The translations under genes and the position numbers were made by a program. The notes below the pieces were generated by a model. The model did no database searches. It was given only the letters and a program-made list of their open reading frames with translations, and was not told where the DNA came from. This document shows positions 34,638 to 44,436 of a stretch of 64,000 nt of DNA, one piece after another (positions within the stretch are counted from its first letter, which is position 1; every line of letters starts with the position of its first letter). Source of the stretch: Corynebacterium gallinarum (GTDB lineage: Bacteria > Actinomycetota > Actinomycetes > Mycobacteriales > Mycobacteriaceae); NCBI RefSeq assembly GCF_014837045.1, contig NZ_JACSPR010000002.1, forward strand, positions 310,001 to 374,000, in the 5' to 3' direction.

Positions 34638-34720
34638 TGCCAGATGTAGGATTCGAACCTACGTAGGCGCAAGCCGACGGATTTACAGTCCGCTCCCATT
34701 GGCCGCTCGGGCAATCTGGC
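34638..34720 (-). tRNA. tRNA-Tyr (anticodon GTA)
   Basis: 83 nt class II tRNA with a long variable arm. Acceptor GCCAGAT/ATCTGGC, anticodon stem GCGGA/TCCGT with loop CTGTAAA (anticodon GTA), T arm GTAGG-TTCGAAT-CCTAC, discriminator A. A promoter-like TTGCCT-N16-TAGTAA lies on the minus strand at 34747-34774. Confidence 0.96.
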
Positions 34721-34833
34721 ATGCACTGCTTGGTGCGCTACACACTTTACTATGAACAGTGTGCGTTAAGGCAAATCGGCAGGTCACAGGGGTTAAACCC
34801 GGGTCAATCGCAAGCCGCCTAGACCAGCCGGGT

Positions 34834-35886
34834 CTAGCCGACGCGCTGCACGGTGAAGATCGCGAGGTTGCGCAGGGCGTCCTTGACGGAATTGTCGGGT
34901 AGACGGTCGAGTTCGGCGTTGGCGATGTCCATGTAGCGGTGGACGTCGGCAAGCGCCTCACTGCGGCCACCGGAACGCGCCAGCAGGTCCAGGGCCCGGT
35001 TGACGGTGTCGTCGTCCTCGATGGGCCCGGTGAGGATCTCGCGCAGCTGGGCGCCCACCTCGGTCTGTTCACGCATGGCGTAGAGCACGGGCAGGGTGAA
35101 CACGCCCTCGCGGAGGTCGGTGCCGGGGGTCTTGCCGGATTCGGCGGTCTCGGAGAAGATGTCGATGATGTCGTCGACGATCTGGAAGATCATGCCCACG
35201 GCCGCGCCGAATTTCTTCAGGGCATCCACGTGTTCCGGGGTAGCTTCGGCGTGCATGGAGCCGAGGAACCCGGCGGAGGCGATGAGCACGGCGGTCTTCT
35301 CGCGGATGACCTTCATGTAGTGGTCAACGGGGTCACCACCGCGGGCACCGACCGTCTCACGCATCTGGCCGGTGACCAGTTCACCGAAGGTCTCGGCGAA
35401 GTGGGCGACGGTTTCCATGCCGAGCTGGCTCATCAGCCGGGAGGCGTGGGCCAGGAGGATGTCGCCGGCGAGGATGGCCACGGAGTTGTCCCACCGGGAG
35501 TTGGCGCTGGGAACCCCGCGGCGCATGGTGGCCTCATCCATCACGTCATCGTGATAGAGGGTGGCCAGGTGGGTGATCTCCACGACCACCGCGGCCTTGA
35601 TCACGTTGTCGCTGAGTGGTTTGGCACCGAATTCGGAGGCCAGCAGCGCGAACATGGGGCGGAAGCGTTTGCCGCCGGCCCTGGCGAGGTGGGTGACCTT
35701 GTCCACGAGGAAGTCCTCCCCGATGGACAATTCCCTCAGCAGGCGGTCCTCGACCTGCTGCATTGCCGTGTCGATCCTGGCGGTGAGCGCCGGGTCACCA
35801 AACTCGACCTGAGATGCGTTGTTTCCTGACGCACCTTCTTGTCCGAGCCCGTGGGAACGGGTTGGAACGGTTCGGCCGCTACTCAT
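34834..35886 (-). CDS. Polyprenyl diphosphate synthase (menaquinone side chain)
   Basis: Trans-prenyltransferase that builds the long polyprenyl diphosphate for menaquinone. The 350 residues have the first Asp-rich motif DDVMDEATMRRG (113-124) and the second near residue 240 (QIVDDIIDIFSE), plus GGKRFRPMFALL. The first 28 residues are a non-conserved extension, so a later start is possible. Chain length cannot be read. Its neighbours are menaquinone genes, which supports the role. It is divergent from the flavoprotein at 36039. Confidence 0.9.
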   Translation of the reverse strand: MSSGRTVPTRSHGLGQEGASGNNASQVEFGDPALTARIDTAMQQVEDRLLRELSIGEDFLVDKVTHLARAGGKRFRPMFALLASEFGAKPLSDNVIKAAVVVEITHLATLYHDDVMDEATMRRGVPSANSRWDNSVAILAGDILLAHASRLMSQLGMETVAHFAETFGELVTGQMRETVGARGGDPVDHYMKVIREKTAVLIASAGFLGSMHAEATPEHVDALKKFGAAVGMIFQIVDDIIDIFSETAESGKTPGTDLREGVFTLPVLYAMREQTEVGAQLREILTGPIEDDDTVNRALDLLARSGGRSEALADVHRYMDIANAELDRLPDNSVKDALRNLAIFTVQRVG

Positions 35887-36038
35887 TCATCGCTACCTTT
35901 GGTGATCGTGGGTGGTTCCCGCCGGTAGATAACCCGGGGATACCAGAAAATGGACGTTATAGCTTTCCGTTTAACCGTAGTCGACAGCAGGGACCTAAAG
36001 CACCCTGGGGTGGCTTTCACCCACTGCCCCCTGCGACA

Positions 36039-37334
36039 ATGGAATGCGTGTCTGTATCTTCCGGTGTGTCCTCCTCTGCCTCCCTGTCCGTCGATGTTCT
36101 CGTGGTCGGTGGTGGGCCCTCGGGGTCGGCGGCGGCGGTGTACGCCGCCCGGCGGGGCCTGTCGACGTTGCTTATCGACGCCTCCTCCTTCCCCCGCGAC
36201 AAGACCTGCGGGGATGGTCTCACCCCACGCGCCGTGCACCAGCTGGAGAAACTCGGAGTAGCCGAGCAGGTGACCTCAACCTATTCCAACAGGGGCCTCA
36301 AACTGCACGGTTTCGGCGGATCGGTGGAGGCCCCCTGGCCCGAGTCGGTGTTCGGGACCCGTGGGTCCGCGATGACCCGGGCGAGTTTCGATAATCTCCT
36401 CTTCGAGCTGGCCCGGTCCCATCCCGAGGTCACCACCTGGGAGAACGCCACCGCAGAGACACCGGTGTTCAACGGCGCGCGACTGGACGCGGTGGAGATC
36501 AACCACAACGGCCAGCGGCGCACCGTCAAGGCCAACCATGTGATCGTGGCCGATGGGGTGCGTTCCACCTTCGGTAAGAAACTGGGCCGGATCTGGCACC
36601 GCGGGGAGGTCTACGGCATCGCCGCGCGCTCGTACTGCACCTCGCCTGATTCCACGGAACCGTGGATCCACTCCCACCTGGAGCTGCGCGATGAGCCGGG
36701 CACCGTCCAGCCCGGGTACGGGTGGATCTTCCCCCTGGGTGACGGCACCGTGAACCTGGGGTGTGGTGCCCTGTCCACCGATCAGCGCCCGGCGAAGGTC
36801 AACACGAAGAAACTGCTGGGTTTCTACGCCTCCCAGCAGCGGGAGGAATGGCAGCTGGGCCCGGAGCAGGATGTCGCCTCGGCGATGCTGCCGATGGGTG
36901 GGGCCGTCTCCAATGTGGCTGGCCCGAACTGGATGCTCATCGGTGATTCCGCGGCGTGTGTGAATCCGCTCAACGGTGAGGGCATCGATTACGGGCTGGA
37001 AACCGCTGAGCTTGCCGTGGAGCTCATCCACGCGTACCCCCGGCGCGATATCACCCTGGTGTGGCCCCATGTGTTGAAGACCCACTACGGTGAGGCCTTC
37101 GTGCTGGCGCGTACCGCAGCCAGGCTGCTGACCTACCCGGCGTTCCTGCCCGCGATGGGCCCGCTGGCCTTCCGGGGCCCGTTGAAGAAGGTGGCCATGC
37201 CGGCGGCTGCCCGGCTCATGGGCAACCTCATCACCGAGGAGGATAAGGACATCCTCGCCCGGGGATGGCGCCTGGCGGGCAGCACTGTCAGCGCCGCCCG
37301 CAGGGGAACCCCACTGTGGAATTCAACCCTGTGA
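36039..37334 (+). CDS. Geranylgeranyl-reductase-family flavoprotein (MenJ-like)
   Basis: FAD-dependent oxidoreductase of the geranylgeranyl reductase family. In mycolic-acid bacteria the MenJ member saturates the beta-isoprene unit of menaquinone. The 431 residues show the Rossmann motif VLVVGGGPSGSAAAVYAARRG (about 20-40), FPRDKTCGDGLTPRAV and the second FAD motif LIGDSAACVNPLNGEGIDYG. Start ATG 36039 (or GTG 36048) lacks a strong ribosome site. Context with the prenyl synthase and menG supports a quinone role. Confidence 0.85.
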   Translation: MECVSVSSGVSSSASLSVDVLVVGGGPSGSAAAVYAARRGLSTLLIDASSFPRDKTCGDGLTPRAVHQLEKLGVAEQVTSTYSNRGLKLHGFGGSVEAPWPESVFGTRGSAMTRASFDNLLFELARSHPEVTTWENATAETPVFNGARLDAVEINHNGQRRTVKANHVIVADGVRSTFGKKLGRIWHRGEVYGIAARSYCTSPDSTEPWIHSHLELRDEPGTVQPGYGWIFPLGDGTVNLGCGALSTDQRPAKVNTKKLLGFYASQQREEWQLGPEQDVASAMLPMGGAVSNVAGPNWMLIGDSAACVNPLNGEGIDYGLETAELAVELIHAYPRRDITLVWPHVLKTHYGEAFVLARTAARLLTYPAFLPAMGPLAFRGPLKKVAMPAAARLMGNLITEEDKDILARGWRLAGSTVSAARRGTPLWNSTL

Positions 37335-37347
37335 GCCCTGTGAGTTC

Positions 37348-38046
37348 CTAATCCTCCGGTTTGATGGCCGAGTGCATGGCCACGATGCCGAAGGTGAGGT
37401 TCTGCCAGCCGCATTCGGACCAGCCGTTGGCGTTGATCTCCCGGGCCAGGTCCTCCTGGTCGGGCCAGGCGCGGATGGATTCGGCGAGGTAGATGTAGGC
37501 CTCGGGGTTGGAGGAGACCACGCGTGCCACCTTGGGCAGCAGGCGCATGAGGTATTCCTTGTACAGGGTGCCGAACACGGGGATCACCGGGGTGGAGAAC
37601 TCCGCCACGGTGAGGCGTCCGCCGGGTTTGGTCACGCGTGCCATCTCTCGCAGCCCGGCGCGGAAGTCATGGATGTTGCGCAGACCATACGAGATGGTGA
37701 CAGCATCGAAGCTGTTGTCGGCGAAGGGCAGTGTCATGCCGTCGCCGACCACCATGGGCACATTGCGGTCCTTGCCGGCGGCCAGCATGCCCTGGGAGAA
37801 GTCACAGGCCACACACCAGGCACCTGATTTGGCCAGTTCCACGGTGGACACCGCGGTGCCGGCGGCGAGGTCGAGGACCTTCTCCCCCGGTTTGAGATTC
37901 AGACGTTCCCGGGTGCGTCTGCGCCACACGCGGTCCTGCCCGAAGGACAGCACCGTGTTGGTGAGGTCATATTTGTCTCCGACGTCATCGAACATTGACG
38001 CTACGTCGAACGGGTCCTTGTCTAGAGATGCCTTAGCCACGCTCAA
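37348..38046 (-). CDS. menG: Demethylmenaquinone methyltransferase
   Basis: SAM-dependent methyltransferase of the UbiE/MenG family, performing the last methylation of menaquinone. The 232 residues include the N-terminal [25 protein letters not shown], motif [20 protein letters not shown] (about 60-78) and the post-[25 protein letters not shown] signature. Convergent with the flavoprotein gene (14 bp between stops). Confidence 0.95.
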   Translation of the reverse strand: MSVAKASLDKDPFDVASMFDDVGDKYDLTNTVLSFGQDRVWRRRTRERLNLKPGEKVLDLAAGTAVSTVELAKSGAWCVACDFSQGMLAAGKDRNVPMVVGDGMTLPFADNSFDAVTISYGLRNIHDFRAGLREMARVTKPGGRLTVAEFSTPVIPVFGTLYKEYLMRLLPKVARVVSSNPEAYIYLAESIRAWPDQEDLAREINANGWSECGWQNLTFGIVAMHSAIKPED

Positions 38047-38094
38047 CAGTCTATGCCACCAGCGACGCAGGACAACGCCCGAGGGCCGGGCGGA

Positions 38095-39324
38095 TTACAC
38101 CTCGACCCGGATGGGAACCTCCGCGCGCACGCCGAGCATGCGGGCGACCCACTGTGGCATCCGGGTGACCTCGGCGTTGGGGCCGAAGAAGGTCAGGGGG
38201 ATGCGGCGGGACAGTGCCACCACATCGGTGTAGTGCTGGAACAGCTGCTCGCACAGGGCGTTCCAGCTCTTGTGGCGCACCCCCTCGCGGGCCGCCAGGC
38301 ACATGGTCCGGTGGCGGGTGTCGTCGAGGATCCACTCCGCGGCGGCGGGCAGTTTCTCCTTGAAATCCACCACGTCCAGCAGCAGACCGTTGACGCCGTC
38401 ATCGATGAGGTCGATGGGGCCGCCGGCACGGGGGCCGATGGTGGGCACTCCGGAGGCCTGGGCCTCCTGGATGGCCTGGCAGAAGGTCTCGAATTCACCG
38501 GGGTGGACGAACAGGTCCAGGGAGGCGTAGGTGCGGGCCAGTTCCTCGCCACCGAGCGCACCGGTGAAGATGGCATCCGGCATCATCTCGCGCAGGTACT
38601 TGGCCTCGGGGCCGTCACCGACGATGACCAGCTGGATGTTCTCGCGACCCGACAGGCTGACCAGGCGCTCCACACCCTTTTCCGAGGCGAGCCGACCGAC
38701 GAAACCGACGACCTTCTTCGTCCCGGTGGGATCCCAGCTGCGGCGCAGGTCCTCGCTGCGCTTGGAGGGGTGGAACCGCTCGGAATCCACGCCACGTGCC
38801 CAGTGGAAGATGTCGTTGACGCCGTGCTCACGCAACTCATCGATGCTCATCGACGAGGGTGCGAGCGTGCGCTGGCAGGTGTTGTGGACGGTGCGGATCC
38901 ATTCCCAGCTGGCGGCTGCCAGCGGTGCCAGATGGTAGCGCTGGGAGAACCCGGCGACATCGGTCTGGTAGATCGCGATGGCCGGGATGCGCAGCTGCCG
39001 GGCGGCGAACGCGGCGGCCCCACCGAGGACGAAGGGGGACGCCAGGTGGATGATGTCCGGGTTGTACTCACGCAGCACGGTGGTCACCGAGGGCAGCGGC
39101 ACACCGATGGGGAGGGAATCAATGAGGGGGACCCGGACGGTGGGGACACGGACGATCTCAAAGCCGAGGTATTCACCGATCTCCTCCTCGAACTCCCGGG
39201 CACCCGGCGCGATGACAAGCGCCTCGTGGCCGTTGGCAGCCAGGTACTCCAATACGCGGAGGACCGAGTTGGTGACTCCGTTGACGTTCGGGAGGAATGA
39301 CTCTGCAACGATTGCTACACGCAT
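38095..39324 (-). CDS. mgtA: GDP-mannose-dependent alpha-mannosyltransferase (MgtA-like)
   Basis: GT4-type GT-B glycosyltransferase of the kind that adds mannose to a glucuronosyl- or inositol-linked lipid anchor for lipomannan. The start at ATG 39322-39324 (MRVAIVAESFLPNVNGV) is preferred over an upstream ATG at 39342, giving 409 residues. The N-terminal Gly-rich loop VNGVTNSVLR, GFVGRLASEKGVERL and the EFETFCQAIQEAQASGVP (EX7E) motif are present. It sits beside menG and menD. The donor is inferred by resemblance to corynebacterial MgtA. Confidence 0.82.
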   Translation of the reverse strand: MRVAIVAESFLPNVNGVTNSVLRVLEYLAANGHEALVIAPGAREFEEEIGEYLGFEIVRVPTVRVPLIDSLPIGVPLPSVTTVLREYNPDIIHLASPFVLGGAAAFAARQLRIPAIAIYQTDVAGFSQRYHLAPLAAASWEWIRTVHNTCQRTLAPSSMSIDELREHGVNDIFHWARGVDSERFHPSKRSEDLRRSWDPTGTKKVVGFVGRLASEKGVERLVSLSGRENIQLVIVGDGPEAKYLREMMPDAIFTGALGGEELARTYASLDLFVHPGEFETFCQAIQEAQASGVPTIGPRAGGPIDLIDDGVNGLLLDVVDFKEKLPAAAEWILDDTRHRTMCLAAREGVRHKSWNALCEQLFQHYTDVVALSRRIPLTFFGPNAEVTRMPQWVARMLGVRAEVPIRVEV

Positions 39325-39440
39325 GCGTCTGATTATCTCCATGTCTTACCACCGGGGCGGTGAACCCTGGATGGCTTTATCGAGAACTTTGTTTAATTCT
39401 TGGATCAAGGAGGGTGAATTCCCCCTTAACCGGCCCGCTG

Positions 39441-39878
39441 TCACAGGCTGGCCGGATCCCTGGAGTGTCGTCCGAGGAGCCCGGCTGCCACCCATAATAA
39501 CCCTGCGATCAGTGTTGCCACACCTGCAACGCTGAGCGCCGGGATGATTGACAGTGTCCATTCGCGGCCCTCCACCTTGACCAGGGTGGGGTCGGTGGTG
39601 GCGTAGGTGACCCAGACGCGCTGCCCCTCCCCCAGTCCCGTGGGGTAGAGCAGACCGGTGGCCGGGGAGTGGAAGATGCCGTGTTCATCCTGGAAATCCA
39701 CCGTGGTGCGCAAGGCTCCCACATCGGTGACCTCCGCCAGCGCACGTCCGGGGTCGGCGGCGATGGTGCGGTCGTTGAGGAACGGGCCGATCACCAGGGC
39801 GCCACAGCCCAGGATGGCGGCGATGTAGAGGGCGATCACCGCCTGGCGTGCCCGACGCCGGATTCTCCCCCACTCCAC
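39441..39878 (-). CDS. DUF3592 small membrane protein
   Basis: 145-residue membrane protein with segments near residues 13-33 (VIALYIAAILGCGALVIGPF) and 110-133 (LSIIPALSVAGVATLIAGLLWVAAG) flanking an extracytoplasmic beta domain with VTYATTDPTLVKVEG, the DUF3592 pattern. It follows menD (its start overlaps the menD stop region), so it is probably co-transcribed. Function unknown. Confidence 0.75.
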   Translation of the reverse strand: MEWGRIRRRARQAVIALYIAAILGCGALVIGPFLNDRTIAADPGRALAEVTDVGALRTTVDFQDEHGIFHSPATGLLYPTGLGEGQRVWVTYATTDPTLVKVEGREWTLSIIPALSVAGVATLIAGLLWVAAGLLGRHSRDPASL

Positions 39879-41510
39879 CTAGCGGACCTTCGCGGTGAGC
39901 TCGCGCTGCAGGGCGCGGCGGGTGTCGCGGACGGTGAGCGCCTCGATGACGGTGAACCCGGGGATCTCGATGGTGTCCTCCAGTTCCATCAGCAGTTCCT
40001 GGAGGGTGTTGGCGCGTCGGTAGTCAACGCCGTAGGCATCACAGAGGTCGGAGATGTTGACGTCGTGCGGGGTGCCGAAGGCCCGCTCGAAGCGGGAGCG
40101 CAGGCCGGGGGCGCCGGTTTCCAGGAGTTCGAAGATGCCGCCGCCGTTGTCGTTGGCCACCACGATGGTGAGGTTCTCAGGCCGTGGTTCATCAGGGCCG
40201 ATGAGCAGACCACCGACATCATGGACGAACGCGAGATCCCCGAGCAGCGCCACGGTGCGCGGGGCCCGGATCTCATCGGGGTGGCGGGACTGGATGGCCA
40301 GTGCGGTGCCGATGGCCTGGGAGACGGAACCGTCGATGCCGGCGGTGCCGCGCGGGGAGTGCACATCCACACCGGCGAACGGCAGGCCGACGATGCTCAG
40401 ATCGCGGATCGGGTTGGAGGCGGCGCAGAACACCGTGTCCCCGGTGCCCAGTCCATCGGCGATCGCCGCGGCGACATGCAGACCGGTGAAGCCGTGGTCC
40501 TCCTTCGCCAGCACCTCGCGCACGCCCTCGGCGGCCAGGTCGGAGGCGGCGTCGCAGATCTTCAGCCACTGTTTCTGCTGCTCACCGGTAACTTTCACGC
40601 GGGACCCCACCCGGTCGGCGCAGCGGCCGGGATCGGTGATGACATCGGTGCGCGACAGCACGGTCAGTTCGATGCTGGGATCCGTCATCAGTTTGATCAC
40701 ACCGCGGTGCAGGGTGGGGTGCCCCACCACGATGACATGATCGGGACGGGGGTTGACCACATACCCCTCGGCTGAGACCTGTTCCTTGAGCAGGAACTCC
40801 GCGGCCAGCGGGTGCACCGGGTGGTAGGCGACCGGGGCGGTGGGTTCGGCGATGGTGGGCACCTCGGCGAGCTCCTCGATCTCCCAGGCCTCGTCACCGG
40901 CGATGACCAGTGTGTTGCGGGAGAGATCCACATCGACCACCCCGTGATCCACCCAGCGCTGCTCCCAGTCCACCGGGCCCGGCTCCCCATGCGGCTCGGG
41001 CAGGTCCGGTGCCACCAGCGGCATGTCGAGTGCGACGTTGATGTGTCGTGGGCTTTGCGACGCCCCGTTCCCCAACGCCTGGCCGATCCGTCCGACGTGC
41101 TCGGGGGCGGCCACCGTGACGGTCGGTGCCAGGGCACCGAAGATGGCGGTCTGGTCGATGGTCTGGCTGGACCCGGTGCCGATGAGGTGTGCGGGGCGGT
41201 CCGCGGAGACCACCAGCAGCGGGATGTGGGCGTGGGCGGCCTCGGTGACCGCCGGCAGGCAGTTGGACACCGCGGTGCCGGAGGTCATGATCACCGGCAC
41301 CGGACGGCGCTGGACGCGCGCCATCCCCAGGGCGAGGAACGCGGCGGAGCGCTCGTCGATACGCACATGCACGCGCAGGTCCTCCCGGGAGAGCACCTCG
41401 AGCGACAACGGTGAGTTACGCGAACCCGGGCATAACACCACGTCAGTGATGTGGGGGCTGAGGGCTTCGATGACTTCGCGGGCAAGTTCCTGTGCAGACG
41501 TGACGGACAT
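39879..41510 (-). CDS. menD: 2-succinyl-5-enolpyruvyl-6-hydroxy-3-cyclohexene-1-carboxylate synthase
   Basis: MenD, a ThDP enzyme that adds 2-oxoglutarate to isochorismate, the first committed menaquinone step. Start ATG 41508-41510 ([17 protein letters not shown]), 543 residues. Features: [20 protein letters not shown] (about 18-38), the central [21 protein letters not shown]-type region (here [18 protein letters not shown]), and the ThDP-binding [16 protein letters not shown]...[11 protein letters not shown] near 405-455. It follows menC with 10 bp between. Confidence 0.95.
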   Translation of the reverse strand: MSVTSAQELAREVIEALSPHITDVVLCPGSRNSPLSLEVLSREDLRVHVRIDERSAAFLALGMARVQRRPVPVIMTSGTAVSNCLPAVTEAAHAHIPLLVVSADRPAHLIGTGSSQTIDQTAIFGALAPTVTVAAPEHVGRIGQALGNGASQSPRHINVALDMPLVAPDLPEPHGEPGPVDWEQRWVDHGVVDVDLSRNTLVIAGDEAWEIEELAEVPTIAEPTAPVAYHPVHPLAAEFLLKEQVSAEGYVVNPRPDHVIVVGHPTLHRGVIKLMTDPSIELTVLSRTDVITDPGRCADRVGSRVKVTGEQQKQWLKICDAASDLAAEGVREVLAKEDHGFTGLHVAAAIADGLGTGDTVFCAASNPIRDLSIVGLPFAGVDVHSPRGTAGIDGSVSQAIGTALAIQSRHPDEIRAPRTVALLGDLAFVHDVGGLLIGPDEPRPENLTIVVANDNGGGIFELLETGAPGLRSRFERAFGTPHDVNISDLCDAYGVDYRRANTLQELLMELEDTIEIPGFTVIEALTVRDTRRALQRELTAKVR

Positions 41511-41520
41511 GGAAACCAGT

Positions 41521-42537
41521 CTAGATCCCGGCCAGGACAGAATAGGATTCCCGCACGCGCTCAAACCACCAGTCGCGCCGGTCCGGGGTCGCGGCCAGGC
41601 CTGCCAGACGGTCCGGCTCCGGGGTGATCACGCGGGTCTCCATGAACCCATCGGTGATGGTGTGCGGGGCGGCGACATCCTCGATGAAGAACTGCGAGGT
41701 GGCGAGGCCTGCGGCGGCTGGGGGGACGTCGATCAGGTCGTCGTCGTCAAGCTTGGGCAGCGCCGCCACCGCGGCGAGACCCGCGTTCATGCCCACCACC
41801 GTGTCCAGGGCGCTGGCCACCGTGATGTCCATGGTGCGCGCCCGCAGATGCGCGGCGACCTCCAGCACGCGGCGCACCCCGCCCAGGGGCGCGACCTTGA
41901 CCACCGCGACATCCGCGGCCCGCAGCTCGGCGACGCGGTAGGGGTCATCGGAGCGACGGATCGACTCATCCGCCGCCACCCGCGCGAAGATCCCGCGACG
42001 TTGCAGGGAGGCCCGCACCTGCGCCAGCTCCTCCACCGTGGCGCACGGCTGCTCGAGATAATCCAACGGCCCGAGGCTCTGCGCGGCTTCCAGTGCCTGC
42101 TCGACCGTCCAACCGGTGTTGGCGTCCACCCGGATCACCGCGCCGGGGCGGGCCTCACGTACCGCCTGCACGCGCGCGATGTCATCGGCGAGGGTCTGGC
42201 CTGGCTCTGCGACCTTCACCTTCACCGTGCGGCAGCCGGGGAACTTCTCCAGCACGGCCGCGACCTCATGCGCGGGGACGGCCGGCACGGTGGCGTTGAC
42301 CTCGACGTGGGTGCGCAGCGGCTCCGGGAACCCCTGCCAGGCGGCCTCGATGCCCGCGGCCAGCCACGCGCTGGACTCCACGGCGTCATACTCCAGGAAG
42401 GGGGCGAACTCACCCCACCCGGCGGGCCCATCGATGAGCAGGGCCTCACGCGTGGTCACCCCCCGGAATTTCACATTCATGGGCAGGGACACCACGTGGG
42501 CGCGCTCGAGGATCTCAGTCAGGGAAGGAAGCGTCAT
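41521..42537 (-). CDS. menC: o-succinylbenzoate synthase
   Basis: MenC is an enolase-superfamily enzyme that dehydrates SHCHC to o-succinylbenzoate. The 338 residues contain the catalytic KVKVAE (first Lys pair, about residue 127), RVDANTGWT (metal Asp), DYLEQP, and [10 protein letters not shown] (second Lys). The N-terminal capping domain has [15 protein letters not shown]. It lies immediately upstream of menD (11 bp between), same operon. Confidence 0.93.
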   Translation of the reverse strand: MTLPSLTEILERAHVVSLPMNVKFRGVTTREALLIDGPAGWGEFAPFLEYDAVESSAWLAAGIEAAWQGFPEPLRTHVEVNATVPAVPAHEVAAVLEKFPGCRTVKVKVAEPGQTLADDIARVQAVREARPGAVIRVDANTGWTVEQALEAAQSLGPLDYLEQPCATVEELAQVRASLQRRGIFARVAADESIRRSDDPYRVAELRAADVAVVKVAPLGGVRRVLEVAAHLRARTMDITVASALDTVVGMNAGLAAVAALPKLDDDDLIDVPPAAAGLATSQFFIEDVAAPHTITDGFMETRVITPEPDRLAGLAATPDRRDWWFERVRESYSVLAGI

Positions 42538-42581
42538 GAGGCTCTAGCTTAGGCCCTGGCTCAGGCTGTATCAGTGCGGGC

Positions 42582-42899
42582 ATGATGGAGGGCATGACAT
42601 CCACAGACCGTGTGACCCCGCAGCAGATCCGCGACGCCGGACTCGATTGGACCATCAACGACAAGACCATCACCGCCACCTTCTCAACCGGCGACTTCGC
42701 CACCGGCCTGGCCCTGGTCAACCTCATCGGCGAATCCGCCGAAACCCACAACCACCACCCCGACATCGAACTGACCTACCCCACCGTGACCGTCACCCTG
42801 ACCAGCCATGACATCGACGACCTCAGCGAACGCGACCTGCGCCTTGCCCGCCTGATCAACGACCATGCGGAGCAGCTGGGGGTGAAGAAGGCGTCCTGA
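42582..42899 (+). CDS. Pterin-4a-carbinolamine dehydratase-like protein
   Basis: 105 residues. The family signature AETHNHHPDIELTYPTVTVTLTSHD carries the active-site His triad (H-x-H-H at about residues 57-60). It normally dehydrates 4a-hydroxytetrahydropterin or acts as a dimerisation cofactor. There is no phenylalanine hydroxylase in sight, so its role here is unclear. It sits between menC and menB. The start could be 42582 or the ATG at 42594; a GGAGG lies too close to the second ATG, so I keep the first. Confidence 0.85.
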   Translation: MMEGMTSTDRVTPQQIRDAGLDWTINDKTITATFSTGDFATGLALVNLIGESAETHNHHPDIELTYPTVTVTLTSHDIDDLSERDLRLARLINDHAEQLGVKKAS

Positions 42900-42941
42900 T
42901 GCCTTCCGTTCGGGGCGGAGGGGCCCGCCTAAGCTGTATGC

Positions 42942-43901
42942 ATGACCAACTACAGCACCGACAACCCCTTCGACCCGACCCAGTGGGCCACCGTCCCCGG
43001 CTTCGATGACCTCACCGACATCACCTACCACCGCCACGTGGGCACCGACCGCCGGGACGGCATCGTCCGCATCGCCTTCGACCGCCCCGAGGTCCGCAAC
43101 GCCTTCCGCCCCCACACCGTCGACGAGCTCTACCGCGCCCTCGACCACGCCCGCCGCACCTCCGATGTGGGCACCATCCTCCTCACCGGCAACGGCCCCA
43201 GCACGAAGGACGGCGGCTGGGCCTTCTGCTCCGGCGGCGACCAGCGCATCCGCGGCCGCTCCGGCTACCAGTACGCAACCTCCCATGACTCCGACGATGC
43301 CGTGGCCGACGAATCCACCGTCGACCGCAACCGGGTGAAGGCCGAGGGCGGACGCCTCCACATCCTTGAGGTCCAGCGACTGATCCGCACCATGCCCAAG
43401 GTGGTCATCGCCGTGGTCAACGGCTGGGCCGCCGGTGGTGGACACTCCCTCCACGTGGTCTGCGACCTGACCATCGCCTCCCGCCAGGAAGCCCGCTTCA
43501 AGCAGACCGACGCCGACGTGGGATCCTTCGACGCCGGTTACGGTTCCGCCTACCTGGCCAAGATGGTCGGCCAGAAATTCGCCCGCGAGATCTTCTTCCT
43601 CGGCCGCACCTACTCCGCCGAGGACATGCACCGCATGGGTGCGGTCAACATCGTCGCCGACCACGGCGCGCTGGAGGCCGAGGCCATCCAGGTTGCGCGT
43701 GAGATCAACGGCAAATCCCCCACCGCGCAGCGCATGCTGAAATTCGCCTTCAACCTCACCGACGACGGCCTGATGGGCCAGCAGGTCTTCGCCGGTGAGG
43801 CCACCCGCCTGGCCTACATGACCGACGAGGCCGTCGAGGGCAAGGACTCCTTCCTGGAAAAGCGCGACCCGGACTGGTCGGAGTTCCCCTACTACTACTA
43901 G
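42942..43901 (+). CDS. menB: 1,4-dihydroxy-2-naphthoyl-CoA synthase
   Basis: MenB is a crotonase-fold enzyme that closes the naphthoquinone ring. The 319 residues include EVRNAFRPHTVDELYRALDHAR, GWAFCSGGDQRIRG, VNGWAAGGGHSLHVVCDLTIAS (oxyanion hole, about residues 166-187) and DADVGSFDAGYGSAYLAK. The 30-residue N-terminal extension and the C-terminal GKDSFLEKRDPDWSEFPYYY are MenB hallmarks. Start ATG at 42942. Confidence 0.96.
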   Translation: MTNYSTDNPFDPTQWATVPGFDDLTDITYHRHVGTDRRDGIVRIAFDRPEVRNAFRPHTVDELYRALDHARRTSDVGTILLTGNGPSTKDGGWAFCSGGDQRIRGRSGYQYATSHDSDDAVADESTVDRNRVKAEGGRLHILEVQRLIRTMPKVVIAVVNGWAAGGGHSLHVVCDLTIASRQEARFKQTDADVGSFDAGYGSAYLAKMVGQKFAREIFFLGRTYSAEDMHRMGAVNIVADHGALEAEAIQVAREINGKSPTAQRMLKFAFNLTDDGLMGQQVFAGEATRLAYMTDEAVEGKDSFLEKRDPDWSEFPYYY

Positions 43902-43929
43902 GGCCTCGGGACATTCCGGGCTGGTGTGG

Positions 43930-44117
43930 CAAAAACTGTTGTTTTGTGATGGGCGTCCTGGGGTTTTTCCAGCGCCTGCCCCACAAACCAACGGTTTTTG
44001 TCGTGGAGCCCAGGGTGTTCATGGGTGCCCTCCCGGGGTGGTGATCGAAATCGTTGTTTTGCGATGGGCGTCCTGGGGTTTTGCGGGGCCGGACACAACA
44101 AACAACGATTTCGTTCA
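43930..44117. repeat. Dispersed palindromic repeat locus 4 (A + B hairpins)
   Basis: Element A is arm CAAAAACTGTTGTTTTGTG (43930-43948) with CACAAACCAACGGTTTTTG (43982-44000). Element B is arm TGATCGAAATCGTTGTTTTG (44042-44061) with 44098-44117. Both loops contain GGGCGTCCTGGGGTTTT. Located between menB and pitA. The A+B order and loop orientation equal those of locus 1. Confidence 0.85.
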
Positions 44118-44436
44118 TGGGGTGCCTGGCGAACCGGCCCCCGGCCCCCCGGCGCCCTCCCACCCACCCCACCCAAAAAGAATTCACTTAAAGTTCATCT
44201 GGTTGGTTCTTTTGTACAATGTCCGTCATGTTCGTGCCACCTGGAACGGATGGCACCCCGGCCCGCCCTCGAAAGGCCATGTCAAAGCTGGGCCGAGGCC
44301 AACAATACTGACCACCCCAGTACGAACCCTTACCCGAATCCGGGGTTGGCAGAGATGGTCGTCGTCACGCAACCCCTGCTCAGGGGCGCTTTCCCGATGC
44401 CCGGATCGCGCCGGTCATGCTGCATACTTCTCAGTT
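44118..44436 (+). promoter_or_regulatory. pitA upstream region
   Basis: About 320 gene-free bases between the repeat locus and the pitA start. CATACT at 44423-44428 lies 8 bp before the GTG, a -10 for a leaderless mRNA. An AT-rich TTGTACAATG at 44212-44221 is another possible promoter element. Frames reading through this region lack family resemblance. Confidence 0.4.

Noticed and set aside
42684-43991. A 435-codon minus-strand frame across menB
   Set aside because: Antisense to menB and reads into the palindromic repeat; no support as a gene.
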